DNA of 64,000 nt, taken from assembly GCF_000337175.1 (NCBI RefSeq), contig NZ_AOIJ01000063.1, positions 17,373-81,372 on the forward strand, given 5' to 3'. The first letter of the stretch is position 1; every line of letters starts with the position of its first letter. The notes under the pieces are model-generated. The model saw only the letters and a program-made list of their open reading frames with translations. It was not told where the DNA came from and ran no database searches. Positions 45,365 through 54,783 of this stretch are shown piece after piece. The DNA is from Natrinema gari JCM 14663 (GTDB lineage Archaea; Halobacteriota; Halobacteria; Halobacteriales; Natrialbaceae). The position numbers and the translations under genes were made by a program.

Positions 45365-46000
45365 CTACGCGTCCGGCAGCCGGGTGCCGCGGTAGATCGA
45401 TGCGAGTTCGAGGTCGACCGCGTCCAGTCCGACGATGATGTCCGTCTCCGGATCGAGGTCCTCGGCCTCCCATCCCTCGAGGAACGCGACGGCGTCCTCG
45501 CGATCGGCGTAGGGACGCGGATCGATCCCCATCGGGTCATCGGCGGCCTGCTTGTCGGTGATGAGGACGAAATGGGCGTCAGTCGCATCGATCAGGTCGC
45601 CGGTCTCGTAATCGGTCGTCCAAGCCCCGGCGATCGGGGAGTCCGGCGTCGACGAGACGAGATAGGCGAACAGACAGCCAGGCGATTCGACGGTCGCCGC
45701 CAGCCCGTTCTCGTGGACGAGTTGCCCGTTCCCGAAATACTGTGTCAGTCCCATGCCACAGACCGCACAGGTGTGCTCGTCCGTGATTTCGACGGGACCC
45801 TCGGCCACACCCTCGAGCGTTGGTTCGTACACCTGCGCCGGCGGCTCATCGGTCTCATCCGCCTGTGCCGGTGAGCCATCGGTGTCGTCTCCGCCGCTCC
45901 CGGGTCGGTTACCGCCGAGACAGCCTGCGATCCCCGCTGTCGCGCTCGCGCCGAGCAGGCCCAGCAGCCCCCGGCGGTCAAGCCCCTCGTATTCAGCCAT
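45365..46000 (-). CDS. nosL: NosL family copper lipoprotein
   Basis: Encodes 211 aa from ATG at 45998-46000. A Tat signal (LDRRGLLGLLGASATAG) leads to the lipobox IAGC with lipidated Cys27. The copper-binding motif HTCAVCGM has Cys78, Cys81 and Met83. Further conserved blocks are VESPGCLFAYL and AHFVLITDKQAADDPMG. NosL delivers Cu+ to nitrous oxide reductase, but haloarchaea also have NosL homologues without nos genes; no nosZ is in the window. A general copper-chaperone role is possible. Confidence 0.9.
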   Translation of the reverse strand: MAEYEGLDRRGLLGLLGASATAGIAGCLGGNRPGSGGDDTDGSPAQADETDEPPAQVYEPTLEGVAEGPVEITDEHTCAVCGMGLTQYFGNGQLVHENGLAATVESPGCLFAYLVSSTPDSPIAGAWTTDYETGDLIDATDAHFVLITDKQAADDPMGIDPRPYADREDAVAFLEGWEAEDLDPETDIIVGLDAVDLELASIYRGTRLPDA

Positions 46001-46092
46001 GCCCAACTCTATCAACCGAATCGTCAAAACGAGCGTGGTACACCTCTCGAATCCGATCGGCGCGGCACGGGCCCCGACCCAACCCCGCTCGC

Positions 46093-46572
46093 CTACTCTA
46101 AGCGTGCTTTCGCCAACCGATGGCGCGCCCGGAACATGGCCTCGAACCCGAGCCACGAGAGCGGCGCGATCGCGTCGCCGAGTCCGCCCACCGGGAGTTC
46201 GTACGCCACGTGATCCCGGAGTCTCGTCCGGTCACCGTCGGCGAAAAAGGAATGCGTGTGTTCCCAGTGGTCGAACGGCCCGTGGACCATCTCGTCGCGA
46301 AAGTACGCCGAGCCGTCCTCGCGCTCCCGGGCCGTGATCACCGAGGTCCAGTGCTGGCGCGGTCCCACTCCGAACGGCCGCATCGACAGCGCGACCTCCG
46401 AGCCCGACTCGAGCACGGTCGGGTCCGGGTCCCCGTCCGGGCCGATCACACGCTCGACGCGCAGGTGCATCCAGTCCGGAGTCACCGCTTCGAGGCCGGC
46501 AATCCGCGAGTTGAACGCCCAGACCTCCTCGAGCGGCGCGTCGACGGTCGTTTCGCGATCGTACGTCTGCAT
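46093..46572 (-). CDS. SRPBCC family protein (coenzyme Q-binding/CoxG-like)
   Basis: Encodes 159 aa. The SRPBCC pattern starts with TTVDAPLEEVWAFNSRIAGL and includes the strand-rich SYMRPFG-like section ALSMRPFGVGPRQHWTSVI and FRDEMVHGPFDHWEHTHSFF. The C-terminal helix is PLSWLGFEAMFRARHRLAKA. It resembles cyclase/dehydrase-like START proteins. Ligand unknown. It is monocistronic between nosL and the Lrp gene, on the same strand as both. Confidence 0.85.
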   Translation of the reverse strand: MQTYDRETTVDAPLEEVWAFNSRIAGLEAVTPDWMHLRVERVIGPDGDPDPTVLESGSEVALSMRPFGVGPRQHWTSVITAREREDGSAYFRDEMVHGPFDHWEHTHSFFADGDRTRLRDHVAYELPVGGLGDAIAPLSWLGFEAMFRARHRLAKARLE

Positions 46573-46651
46573 GAACCGTCCGAGCCTACGACGGCCAGCG
46601 TGAAAACGTGCGTCCCAACGACGGGCGACGGTGGGGCGACGGCCGAGCGGG

Positions 46652-47080
46652 TTACTTCAATCGCTCCTGCAGGAAAGACGGATGGGCCGCGGTGACGCCG
46701 TCGATCTCGAGCAACTCCTCGGAGATGGTTTCGCCGAGCGAGTCGCCGTCTTCGGCGCGCACTTCCGCCATCAGCATGTGGTCGCCGCTGGAACTGTACA
46801 GCGCTTCGACCTCCTCGAGGTCCTTGATCGCCTGTGTTGCCTCGACGTAGCGTTCGCTCGCGACGTCGAGCCCGACCAGTGCGATGGTTTTGCTCGAGAG
46901 TTTCTTCGGGTCGATGTCGGCCGAATAGCCGACGATGACGCCCTCCTCCTCGAGTTGGTTGATGTATTTGCGCACGGTCGGTTTCGAGACGTTCGCCCGC
47001 TCGGCGATCTCGGCGTAGGACGCTTGGGCGTCCTCCTCGAGAACTTCGAGGATGCGATCTTCCGTCGCCTGGGTACTCAT
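46652..47080 (-). CDS. Lrp/AsnC family transcription regulator
   Basis: Encodes 142 aa. N-terminal HTH residues 7-60 (DRILEVLEEDAQASYAEIAE, then RANVSKPTVRKYINQLEEEG) precede a RAM ligand-binding domain (KTIALVGLDVASERYVEATQ). Lrp proteins regulate amino-acid and nitrogen metabolism. TATA AAAAGATATTTTT on this strand (47104-47116) is about 29 nt upstream, so the start is leaderless. Targets are not known from the window; glnA is absent. Confidence 0.9.
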   Translation of the reverse strand: MSTQATEDRILEVLEEDAQASYAEIAERANVSKPTVRKYINQLEEEGVIVGYSADIDPKKLSSKTIALVGLDVASERYVEATQAIKDLEEVEALYSSSGDHMLMAEVRAEDGDSLGETISEELLEIDGVTAAHPSFLQERLK

Positions 47081-47233
47081 GCGTATACGTTTTGCTCCGG
47101 CGGAAAAATATCTTTTGAATACGAAAACGACGGATATCCGAACCGAAGGCGGTGCGAGAACGGACGTGATGTCGGTCGTTCGGACCGGTAATCGGCGGAC
47201 TTATTCGCCCGGTGGGCCCAGGACCGATACGGA

Positions 47234-47548
47234 ATGGTCGATCCGAATCTCGTCAGTGGCGTGGTCTGGGTCCTCTGTGGGCTCGCAATTCTGGGTCTCG
47301 GCTCGCTGATCGCCTTTCGCGGCCGGGTCGACCTGCACGCGAACTACGACGACTCGGTCGACCCGGCACACGTGTCCCGGTGGGCCGGCGGGACGGCCCT
47401 GCTCATGGGGGTGCTCGTGGTGGCCTACGGCGTCCGCGAGATCAGGTACGGTTTTCAGCCCCGCCTGCTCGCCGGGCTGGTCGTCGCCTTGCTCGTCCTC
47501 AGCTACCTCTCGAAACTGTTCGCCGGCGGGTTCGGTGCTGGTGAGTAA
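47234..47548 (+). CDS. small membrane protein, three TM segments
   Basis: Encodes 104 aa. Three hydrophobic segments are visible (about 8-28, 52-68 and 79-96). A conserved-looking hydrophilic loop carries FRGRVDLHANYDDSVDPAHV between TM1 and TM2. It is reminiscent of DUF3784-type proteins, but I do not assign it. Probably a cytoplasmic-membrane protein of unknown role, with its own promoter region after the divergent Lrp gene. Confidence 0.68.
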   Translation: MVDPNLVSGVVWVLCGLAILGLGSLIAFRGRVDLHANYDDSVDPAHVSRWAGGTALLMGVLVVAYGVREIRYGFQPRLLAGLVVALLVLSYLSKLFAGGFGAGE

Positions 47549-47724
47549 CTGCGCGGCGTGTCCTCCTCGCGGAGGCGGCGGCAGGCGTGACCCGCCGAGC
47601 ACGACACGGCTGCCCGAGCGACGGAGTTACCGCTTCCGATCGTCCGGCTGGTCGATGTTCCGCTCTGCTGTCGCCACGGAACGGACCGACGGGTTAATGA
47701 CGGTGGACAGATGACTTAGATTAC

Positions 47725-48891
47725 ATGTTCGGCAGCGATAGTGACTTCGCCACTGTCCTCCCCGCCGTGGCGCTGGTACTCGTTTTCGTACTCGGAGGGT
47801 GCCTTGCACTCCCGAGTGACAACCCCACGCCATCGGATTTCGAGCGTGAGATCACCGCGGCCGAGCCCCCGGACGCGATCACCGCGACGGTCGACGTTCG
47901 CCGAACCGTCGACGGCGAGACATCGCAGTACACGGAGGACATCTGGCTTCGTGCCGACGGTGCGAGCCGGATCGAAACCACTGCCGGCGGGACCGAAACG
48001 GTCATCGTCGACGATGGCGACCGCCGCTGGCACTACGACGCCACCCACGACTGGGCGACGCGTCTCGAGACCGATCCCACGGCCATGTCGTATCTCGAGG
48101 GGCTGTATGCACAGCAAGTGCGGTACCTCGAGCGCTACGAGATCACGGCGGTCGAGGAAACGTCGCTCAACGGCCGGGACGCCTATCACGTCACGTTCGA
48201 TCCCCCCGCAAACGAGACGATCGAGCGGTCGATCAACGTCCTGATCGACGACACCGAGTACGTCGTGCCGTTGGCGACCAGCGAGCGAGCCCCCGCCGAA
48301 CGCGCCGCTGATCACGTCGAGGTCTGGTACGATCAGGAGACAATGTTTCCCGTCAAACACGCCGTCGAGGGTGACGGGGTGACACTCGAGCGGACCTATC
48401 GAAACCTCTCGGTCGATCCCGGGATCGACGACGACCGCTTCGTGTTCGACCCGGCGACCGACGGAAACGGAACTGCAGTTCGGGACGTTGTACTGCCGAC
48501 GATCGACTCGTATGACAGTCTCGAGGCGGCCAATCGGACCGTCCCGTTTGCGGTTGCCAAGCTGCCGACCGACGCGGTAACCGAGCCGATCGAACGCGAT
48601 GAGATAATCAGATACGAGTTCCCCGACGAGAACCGCACGCAGGTCACCGTCCGGTATCGGATGCCGAACGACGAGTCGGTCTCGGTGACGACGAGCGACG
48701 GACCGCGGCTGATGGCGACCGGCGGTGATGCGGTCACGCTCGGAACCGTGACGGGGACGATTGCCGAAACTGACGAAGCAACCGAACTGCAGTGGGCCTG
48801 TGGTGATCTGTACTACTCGGTGATAGTGAGCAACGCCTTCGAGGATGGGACCGCGCTTCGAATCGGCAAGGCGCTTCCGACCGACTGTTGA
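47725..48891 (+). CDS. LolA-like exported lipoprotein
   Basis: Encodes 388 aa. A signal peptide ends in the lipobox VLGGC (Cys26), so the protein should be lipid-anchored outside the cell. Two beta-rich halves follow: ITATVDVRRTVDGETSQYTE, then ERTYRNLSVDPGIDDDRFVF and TQVTVRYRMPNDESVSVTTS, which fit the LolA/DUF2092/DUF4367 half-barrel groups seen in haloarchaeal surface proteins. TATA-like GGGTTAATG at about 47690-47698 is 28 nt upstream. Function unknown; perhaps lipid or sensor-related. Confidence 0.8.
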   Translation: MFGSDSDFATVLPAVALVLVFVLGGCLALPSDNPTPSDFEREITAAEPPDAITATVDVRRTVDGETSQYTEDIWLRADGASRIETTAGGTETVIVDDGDRRWHYDATHDWATRLETDPTAMSYLEGLYAQQVRYLERYEITAVEETSLNGRDAYHVTFDPPANETIERSINVLIDDTEYVVPLATSERAPAERAADHVEVWYDQETMFPVKHAVEGDGVTLERTYRNLSVDPGIDDDRFVFDPATDGNGTAVRDVVLPTIDSYDSLEAANRTVPFAVAKLPTDAVTEPIERDEIIRYEFPDENRTQVTVRYRMPNDESVSVTTSDGPRLMATGGDAVTLGTVTGTIAETDEATELQWACGDLYYSVIVSNAFEDGTALRIGKALPTDC

Positions 48892-49064
48892 GCCGTTCCA
48901 ATCCGTCCGTTCGCGGCTGCTGTCCGTGGGTTGCTACGAACGGGGCCGGTGCTGTCGCTTGCGGCATCGATCGACTGTGGCTCGCTCTCGACCTGAGCCG
49001 GTCGCGCCCGTCTCCGGAACTGTGACGCTTGCAAAAGACGAACCGCGGGACAGTCGGGGGCTGG

Positions 49065-50000
49065 TTACTTATGACGCTCGAGCAGGTCGTAGCTGCGTTC
49101 CCACTCGGCGTCCTCGTCGAAGTAGCGCTCGGCCAGTGGCTGCTCCGGCAGTTCGCCGACGGCGGCTTTCTCTTCCTGGTAGGACGGCCGGTCCTCGTCG
49201 ACGTAGTAGCGACCGGTCAGGACGGTCCCCTCGTTGAGGACGTCCTCGGTCTCGTGCATCATCTCGGCGGCCTCCTGTCGGTCGGTGACGTCGAAGTCGT
49301 AGTCGTCGGACTCCTGAACGTCGATGTACGGGACGTACTGACGCGCGTCCTTGTTCCAGGTCGGACACTGGGTCAGGAAGTCGACGTGCGCGAAGCCGTC
49401 GTGTTCGATGGCCTCCGCGATGATCTCCTTGGCCTGGTTCGGGTTGACCGCGGCGGTGCGGGCGATGTAGCTCGCACCGGAGGTCAGCGACTGCGACAGC
49501 GGCCGGATCGGCGTCTTCGCGCTGCCGGAGGGCTGGGTCTTGGACTTGTGCCCCTTTGGGCTCGTCGGCGAGGTCTGGCCCTTCGTCAGGCCGAAGATCT
49601 CGTTGTTGAACACGATGTAGGTCATATCGTGGTTCTCCCGAGCCGTGTGAACGAAGTGGTTGCCGCCGATGCCGTACCCGTCGCCGTCACCGCCCGCGGC
49701 GATGACTTCGAGGTCGGTGTTGGCGAGTTTGGCGGCGCGGGCGACGGGCAGCGACCGCCCGTGGATCGTGTGGAACCCGTAGGTGTCCAGATAGCTGTTC
49801 AGTTTGCCCGAACAGCCGATACCGGTGACGGTCAGTACCTCTTCGGGGGTCTTGCCGACTTCCGGCAGGGCCTGTTTCAGGGACTTCAGGACGCCGAAGT
49901 CGCCACAGCCGGGACACCACGTTGGCTGCGGTTCGACGCCGGGGGTAAACTCGTCCCGGTCGATCTCGCGGTCCTCTCCGATGGCGTTGAATGCGCTCAT
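49065..50000 (-). CDS. korB: 2-oxoacid:ferredoxin oxidoreductase, beta subunit
   Basis: Encodes 311 aa. TPP and cluster-linked motifs are WCPGCGDFGVL (Cys29, Cys32) and GGDGDGYGIGGNHFVHTARE with a metal-binding Asp/Asn pattern. KorB pairs with the alpha subunit upstream (3-nt gap) to decarboxylate 2-oxoglutarate, or another 2-oxoacid, to the acyl-CoA using ferredoxin. This enzyme replaces the dehydrogenase complex in the haloarchaeal TCA cycle. Kor rather than Por is inferred from subunit pattern. Confidence 0.92.
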   Translation of the reverse strand: MSAFNAIGEDREIDRDEFTPGVEPQPTWCPGCGDFGVLKSLKQALPEVGKTPEEVLTVTGIGCSGKLNSYLDTYGFHTIHGRSLPVARAAKLANTDLEVIAAGGDGDGYGIGGNHFVHTARENHDMTYIVFNNEIFGLTKGQTSPTSPKGHKSKTQPSGSAKTPIRPLSQSLTSGASYIARTAAVNPNQAKEIIAEAIEHDGFAHVDFLTQCPTWNKDARQYVPYIDVQESDDYDFDVTDRQEAAEMMHETEDVLNEGTVLTGRYYVDEDRPSYQEEKAAVGELPEQPLAERYFDEDAEWERSYDLLERHK

Positions 50001-50003
50001 AGC

Positions 50004-51908
50004 TTAGTCACCTGCTGCGGGTTCGATTCGTACCTGTGCGGTCGGTTCGCGGTCCTCGTCGGCGAGGTTGACCTCGTAGCCCTCGACGATTTCGGCGGGC
50101 TCGAAGGGGTTGCCGTTGTACTTGAGCAGGCTGGTGAGCTTCTCGCCGAAGCGACCCAGTTCCTTCTGCAGGAGGCCGCGGAACTGCGCCGTGGCGTTCA
50201 TCTCGACGACCAGCGCCTCGTCGACGCTCTCGAGGAAGTCGGTCACCTCCGCCTCGGGGAACGGCATCATGTCGGAGACGCTGAGACCCTTCACCGAGTG
50301 GCCGTTCTCGTTGAGCCGGGACACGGCTTCCTCGACGGCACCCTGACTCGAGCCCCAGGTGATGATCCCGTACTCGGCCGTCTCGTCGCCGAAGTAGGTC
50401 TGGGTGGACTCGCGCTCCTCGTCGAGTTCCTCGCGGATCGACTCGAGTTTCTCGAGGCGGCGGTCCATCTGGGCGACGCGGTTGTCGGGGTCCTCGCTGA
50501 TGTGGCCGACGGGGCTGTGTTCGTTGCCCGTCGCGAGGTAGCGTCCGCCTTTCTGTCCGGGAATCGAGCGCGACGCGACGCCGTTCTCGGCGTCCTCGTA
50601 GTTGAATCGCTTGAACTTCCCGGAGTTGTCGTGGGCGGCCTCGCGGAGCTCGGCCTCGGTCAGCGTCGACCCCAGATCCGGCGAGACGTCGCGGTCGAAG
50701 AACTCGACGTCGACGTTGGTGTTCTCGCCGGAGAGCTTCTGGTCGTAGACGATGATCGCGGGAATCTGGTAGTCCCAGGCGATGTCGAAGGCCAGTCGCG
50801 TCTGTTCGTAGGCCTCTTCGATGTTGCCGGGTGCGAAGACGACCCGCTGGGAGTCACCCTGACTCGTGTAGAGCACGTGCTCTAAGTCGGCCTGTTCGGG
50901 CTTCGTCGGCATCCCCGTCGAGGGGCCGGCCCGCATCGCCTCGATCAGGACGACCGGCGTCTCGGTCATCTCGGCGAGGCCAAGCGGCTCGCTCATCAGC
51001 GCGAAGCCGCCGCCGGAGGACCCGGACATGGCCTTGACGCCGGCGTGGCTCGCGCCGACCGCGAGCGCGGCTGCAGCGATCTCGTCTTCGACCTGTTCGG
51101 AGATGCCGCCCATGTCGGGGAAGTTCTGGCTGAGGATGGTGAACACGTCGGTCCACGGCGTCATCGGGTAGCCGGAGATGAAGCGACAGCCGGCGTCGAT
51201 CGCACCGTAGGCGATCGCGTTCGAGCCCGACAGCAGGGCTTGCTCGGTCTCGTGGCTGCCCTCTGGGACACGCAGGTCGTGTTCGAACTCGTACTCCTCC
51301 CGAGTCGTCTCGTAGGCCTCGTGGAGGATCTCGAGGTTGGACTCGAGAACGTCCCCGCCCATGGCGTCGGACATCAGGTCCTCGATGTGCTCGAGATCCA
51401 TATCGAGCAGCGCCGCGGTCACGCCGACACCGGCGGTGTTGCGCATGACTTCCCGGCCGTGTTCCCGCGCGAGTCCGCGCAGATCCATCGGGAAGACGTG
51501 CCAGTCGTTCTCCTCGGCGCGGGCCTCGAGGTCGATTGCCTCGATGTCCTCGTCGCTGATGAGGCCCTCGTCGTAGACGATGATCCCGCCCTCGCGGAGA
51601 TCGTCGAGGTTCTCCGAGAGGGGTTTGATCTCTTCGTTTCCGTAGTAGGCTTCTTCCTGCGGATTGCGGGCGAACGAGTCGCCCAGCGAGAGCAGGAAGT
51701 TGTAGCCGTCACCACGTGACTGTACCTCGTGGTCTGCGGCTCGGATTTCGACGTAGGTGTGGCCGCCACGGATTCGAGACGGATAGTGGCGGTGTGTGAA
51801 TACGTCGAGCCCTGAGCGCATCAGCGCCTTGGCAAAATTCTGGCTCGTCGAGTCGATCCCGTCGCCGGAACCGCCCGCGATTCGCCAGATAAGTTCGTCG
51901 CTGCTCAT
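50004..51908 (-). CDS. korA: 2-oxoacid:ferredoxin oxidoreductase, alpha (gamma-alpha fused) subunit
   Basis: Encodes 634 aa from ATG at 51906-51908 (MSSDELIWRIAGGSGDGIDS). The N-terminal gamma domain (about 5-190) carries RHYPSRIRGGHTYVEIRA. The alpha pyrimidine-binding domain follows (GSNAIAYGAIDAGCRFISGY, then MSGSSGGGFALMSEPLGLAE). It is the first gene of korA-korB. The frame extends to 52010, but M35 starts the conserved domain. A TATA-like TCTATAGC (minus strand, about 51973-51980) implies a leader of about 40 nt. Confidence 0.92.
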   Translation of the reverse strand: MSSDELIWRIAGGSGDGIDSTSQNFAKALMRSGLDVFTHRHYPSRIRGGHTYVEIRAADHEVQSRGDGYNFLLSLGDSFARNPQEEAYYGNEEIKPLSENLDDLREGGIIVYDEGLISDEDIEAIDLEARAEENDWHVFPMDLRGLAREHGREVMRNTAGVGVTAALLDMDLEHIEDLMSDAMGGDVLESNLEILHEAYETTREEYEFEHDLRVPEGSHETEQALLSGSNAIAYGAIDAGCRFISGYPMTPWTDVFTILSQNFPDMGGISEQVEDEIAAAALAVGASHAGVKAMSGSSGGGFALMSEPLGLAEMTETPVVLIEAMRAGPSTGMPTKPEQADLEHVLYTSQGDSQRVVFAPGNIEEAYEQTRLAFDIAWDYQIPAIIVYDQKLSGENTNVDVEFFDRDVSPDLGSTLTEAELREAAHDNSGKFKRFNYEDAENGVASRSIPGQKGGRYLATGNEHSPVGHISEDPDNRVAQMDRRLEKLESIREELDEERESTQTYFGDETAEYGIITWGSSQGAVEEAVSRLNENGHSVKGLSVSDMMPFPEAEVTDFLESVDEALVVEMNATAQFRGLLQKELGRFGEKLTSLLKYNGNPFEPAEIVEGYEVNLADEDREPTAQVRIEPAAGD

Positions 51909-52854
51909 AGGTGAATCAGTGGCCAATGGCCAACCGTACTCGGAATTTGCTCCACATAACCTAAAGACTTTGCTATAGATTACCAAGGATCTTTCGTGAA
52001 GAATGGACATCCTTTGAAGGATATGTATGAACGGCCATTACTATAGCTGCCAGACGCGTTCATGATTGACCATATTCGCTCGCAGGACGACGCCGTCGGT
52101 TCCGGTCGGCTTCTGCGTCGTGCCATTCTGTCCCCTCGCCGCCTGCCGTCTCGGACCTCCCGTGTCCGTCGCAGCAGCAACGGCTCATTTCCGTTCGTCC
52201 GCTTCCTCGCAGTATACTGTGTTCCGCATCGCACACCGGACACCGACCGTTCGAGACTCGACTCCGAGACCCATCCCGACGCCACCCACGGACTCGAGGC
52301 GATCACAGGGGTCGTCTCCGCGCCGTGACATGTCAACAGTCGAAACGGCAGCGGGGAGGGGTGGAAGCCTCCGCTATCGTCACGGCCGGACTCGATGCCG
52401 GCGGCCGCTCGGTCGGCCTCGGCCGTGGCTTGCGGTCCAACGCATCGGTCCGGATCGGTCGACCCCACGACGCGGCCGCTCGAGCAAGTACGGCGAGATG
52501 CGCCCTGGGGGGAATCCCTCGCCGATCCCGCCGCCGTCCTCGAGCAACCCGACACGGAGCGCCCTCCCAGTCGGGTTCGACTCGAGAACGCACCTCGGAC
52601 GCGTTGCTCTCCGTTTCGAGCGAACGGACTGTCGGGCGAGACGTTTATGTCTCGGGAGCGGATACGCAATCATGGCTTCGACCTATCCGGGTTGGAAGCC
52701 ACGTCTCGGGTGTGTCCGCACCCGGGACATTTCAGCGCATGTCCCCTGCGACTGTTCTGGAGACGACGGCTTCCAGCGGAAACTATCACCCAGAAGGACT
52801 TATATCTAGTGGCGAGCGGCTGGAACGATTCCGACGGGGACGGGTCGAGACGCG
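51909..52854. other. 946-nt region without a secure gene
   Basis: Lies between the korAB start and the 3' end of aroC. It holds the korA promoter at the left and a short inverted repeat ATCCTT-TG-AAGGAT (52009-52022). TATA-like acttatatctag at 52798-52809 is also present. Open frames here are Arg/Pro/Ser-rich and unlike haloarchaeal proteins, so I call none. Confidence 0.5.
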
Positions 52855-54006
52855 TTACTCGTTGCGCGGATTGCTCGGATGGTAGTCAGTATCGTACTCG
52901 CCGGGCTGATCGTCGACGCGATCGGGGTTGATCCGGCCCGACAGGAGCATGAAGTCGACCAGCGTGAGCGCGAGCATCGCCTCGACCACGGGAACGCCGC
53001 GGGGCGGCAAGACCGGATCGTGGCGGCCGATGACCTGCTCCTCTTTGCGTTCGCCGGTTTCCCAGTCGGCGGTCTGCTGGGACTTGGGGATCGAGGTTGG
53101 CGCGTGGAGCGTGACTTCGCCGTAGATCGGTTCGCCGGAGCTGATGCCGCCTTGAATGCCGCCGTGATCGTTCTCGACGGGCGTCGGGTTGCCCTCGTCG
53201 TCGAACTCCCAATCGTCGTTTCGTTCCTTGCCGGTCCACTCGCGGGCCTCGCGGCCGAGGCCGAACTCGAAGGCCGTCGCCGCCGGCACCGCCATCATCG
53301 CCTGCCCGAGCCGCGCCGACAGCGAGTCAAAGCGCGGCGCGCCGAGGCCGACCGGCACGCCTTGGGCCTCGAAGTAGATGCTGCCGCCGATGGAGTCGCC
53401 CTCCTCCTGGTACTCCGCGATCCGCTCTTGCATCCGCTCGGCGGTCTCGGGGTGTGCACAGCGGACGTCGTTCTCCTCCGAGTGCTCGAGAATGTCCGCG
53501 AAGCTCACCTCGGGCGCTTCGATGTCGTCGATCTGATTGACGTGGGCCTTGAGTTCGATCCCCTCCCGCTCGAGGAGTTTCTTCGCGATCGCGCCCGCGG
53601 CGACCCAGTTGACCGTCTCGCGGGCCGAGGAGCGACCGCCACCACCCCAGTTTCGCGTCCCGAACTTCGCCGAGTACGTGAAGTCGCCGTGGCTTGGACG
53701 GGGCGCGGTGATGAAGGGTTCGTACTTGCCCGAGCGGGCGTCCTTGTTCTGGATGACCAGCCCGATCGGCGTCCCCGTCGTGTAACCGTCCTGCGTCCCC
53801 GACTTGATCGAGACCGCGTCGGGTTCGCCGCGGCTGGTCGTGATCATCGACTGGCCCGGCTTTCGGCGGTCCAGGTCTGCCTGAATGTCCTCCGCGGAGA
53901 GTTCGAGGCCGGCGGGACAGCCCGAGACCGTACAGCCCATCGCCTCCCCGTGGCTCTCGCCGAACGTGGTCACCTGAAAGAGGCGACCAAAGCGGTTGCC
54001 GTTCAT
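52855..54006 (-). CDS. aroC: chorismate synthase
   Basis: Encodes 383 aa from ATG at 54004-54006 (MNGNRFGRLFQVTTFGESHG). All three PROSITE-type motifs are visible: GESHGEAMGCTVSGCP, the central GGGGRSSARETVNWVAAGA and the C-terminal GRHDPVLPPRGVPVVEAM. It converts EPSP to chorismate with reduced FMN, the last step of the common aromatic pathway. The longer frame upstream adds unrelated Arg-rich sequence. Confidence 0.95.
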   Translation of the reverse strand: MNGNRFGRLFQVTTFGESHGEAMGCTVSGCPAGLELSAEDIQADLDRRKPGQSMITTSRGEPDAVSIKSGTQDGYTTGTPIGLVIQNKDARSGKYEPFITAPRPSHGDFTYSAKFGTRNWGGGGRSSARETVNWVAAGAIAKKLLEREGIELKAHVNQIDDIEAPEVSFADILEHSEENDVRCAHPETAERMQERIAEYQEEGDSIGGSIYFEAQGVPVGLGAPRFDSLSARLGQAMMAVPAATAFEFGLGREAREWTGKERNDDWEFDDEGNPTPVENDHGGIQGGISSGEPIYGEVTLHAPTSIPKSQQTADWETGERKEEQVIGRHDPVLPPRGVPVVEAMLALTLVDFMLLSGRINPDRVDDQPGEYDTDYHPSNPRNE

Positions 54007-54047
54007 TACCACGTCCTCTGGGACGCGGCCACTTAGCGGTGCAGGAT

Positions 54048-54245
54048 TCACGCGAGAACGGCCGCAGCCGCATCGGCGCTCGCGGTTCGACCCGTCGTAA
54101 TCGCCTGCGCCACTCCGTGGGAGGTGATCCCCCGCACGGGACAGCAACGCGTTTCGCGCAGCAATGCCGCCGATGACGGGTCGTGGGCCCACCACCGACG
54201 GCGCTCCTCGAACCCGACGACCGCGAGGTACCGGCGATCCGTCAC
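54048..54245 (-). CDS. 65-aa protein coupled to hsp20, overlooked by frame length
   Basis: Encodes 65 aa from GTG at 54243-54245. The start overlaps the Hsp20 stop as GTGA, a strong sign of translational coupling. Sequence begins VTDRRYLAVVGFEERRRWWA and continues DPSSAALLRETRCCPVRGIT, ending in an Ala-rich helix. Third positions are GC-rich and the frame has no hydrophobic-helix shadow look. A longer overlapping frame to 54446 is an hsp20 shadow. The function is unknown; it may assist or regulate the small heat-shock protein. Confidence 0.5.
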   Translation of the reverse strand: MTDRRYLAVVGFEERRRWWAHDPSSAALLRETRCCPVRGITSHGVAQAITTGRTASADAAAAVLA

Positions 54246-54610
54246 CCCTCGAGTGGAATCTCCGTGCCCTGCGCGGTCGAGTCGGCCGTCGGCAGCCGGA
54301 CTTCGAGCACGCCGTTCGTGTACTCGGCGGCGATCCCCTCGTCGTCGACCGTCTTGGGGAACCGGAACCGACGGTGGTAGGTCTTCTTGCGCCCGCGGTT
54401 CTCGTCGGTATGGTCCGCGGCGACGTTCAGCATGCCGTCGTCCCACGCCAACGCGATCTCATCGGTCTCGAAGCCCGGCATGTCGATCGTGAGGACGAAC
54501 TCGTCGTCCTCCTCGTACAGTTCGTAGTCGCTCCCGCCGGTAGTCCCGAATAGCTGGGACGGGATGTCGAGACCTTGCAGCCAGGTGCTGGGTGTGCTCG
54601 CTCGCACCAT
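54242..54610 (-). CDS. Hsp20/alpha-crystallin small heat-shock protein
   Basis: Encodes 122 aa. The alpha-crystallin domain spans about residues 28-115: SDYELYEEDDEFVLTIDMPG, FETDEIALAWDDGMLNVAAD, the HRRFRFPKTVDDEGIAAEYT core and the signature GVLEVRLP. A C-terminal I-x-I-like EIPLEG follows. Such chaperones form large oligomers that hold unfolded proteins. SD-like GAGGTGA lies 7 nt before the ATG, and TATA-like ATTTATTAC (54651-54659) gives a leader near 20 nt. The coupled small gene 54048-54245 follows. Confidence 0.92.
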   Translation of the reverse strand: MVRASTPSTWLQGLDIPSQLFGTTGGSDYELYEEDDEFVLTIDMPGFETDEIALAWDDGMLNVAADHTDENRGRKKTYHRRFRFPKTVDDEGIAAEYTNGVLEVRLPTADSTAQGTEIPLEG

Positions 54611-54783
54611 TGCTGATCACCTCGCGTACAGTTGTTGCTTGTCCATGGTTCGTAATAAATCTGTCGTACTATGGGGTTGACTAACATAGTCTCGTTCAGC
54701 ACGAAGTGACGGCCACGGCTCGGCGACGTTCTCGAGGGCGGTGGAGGAAAAGGCCCATTAGTACGTCGACACATCGTCTACCC

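Noticed and set aside
52066..52885. Several 180-250 codon frames upstream of korA
   Set aside because: Arg/Pro/Ser-rich, mutually overlapping on both strands and without recognisable domains; typical GC-rich shadows.
54617..54646. Nine-codon upstream ORF before hsp20 (MDKQQLYAR)
   Set aside because: The TATA box at 54651-54659 places the transcript start near 54629, downstream of the uORF start, so it is unlikely to be transcribed.
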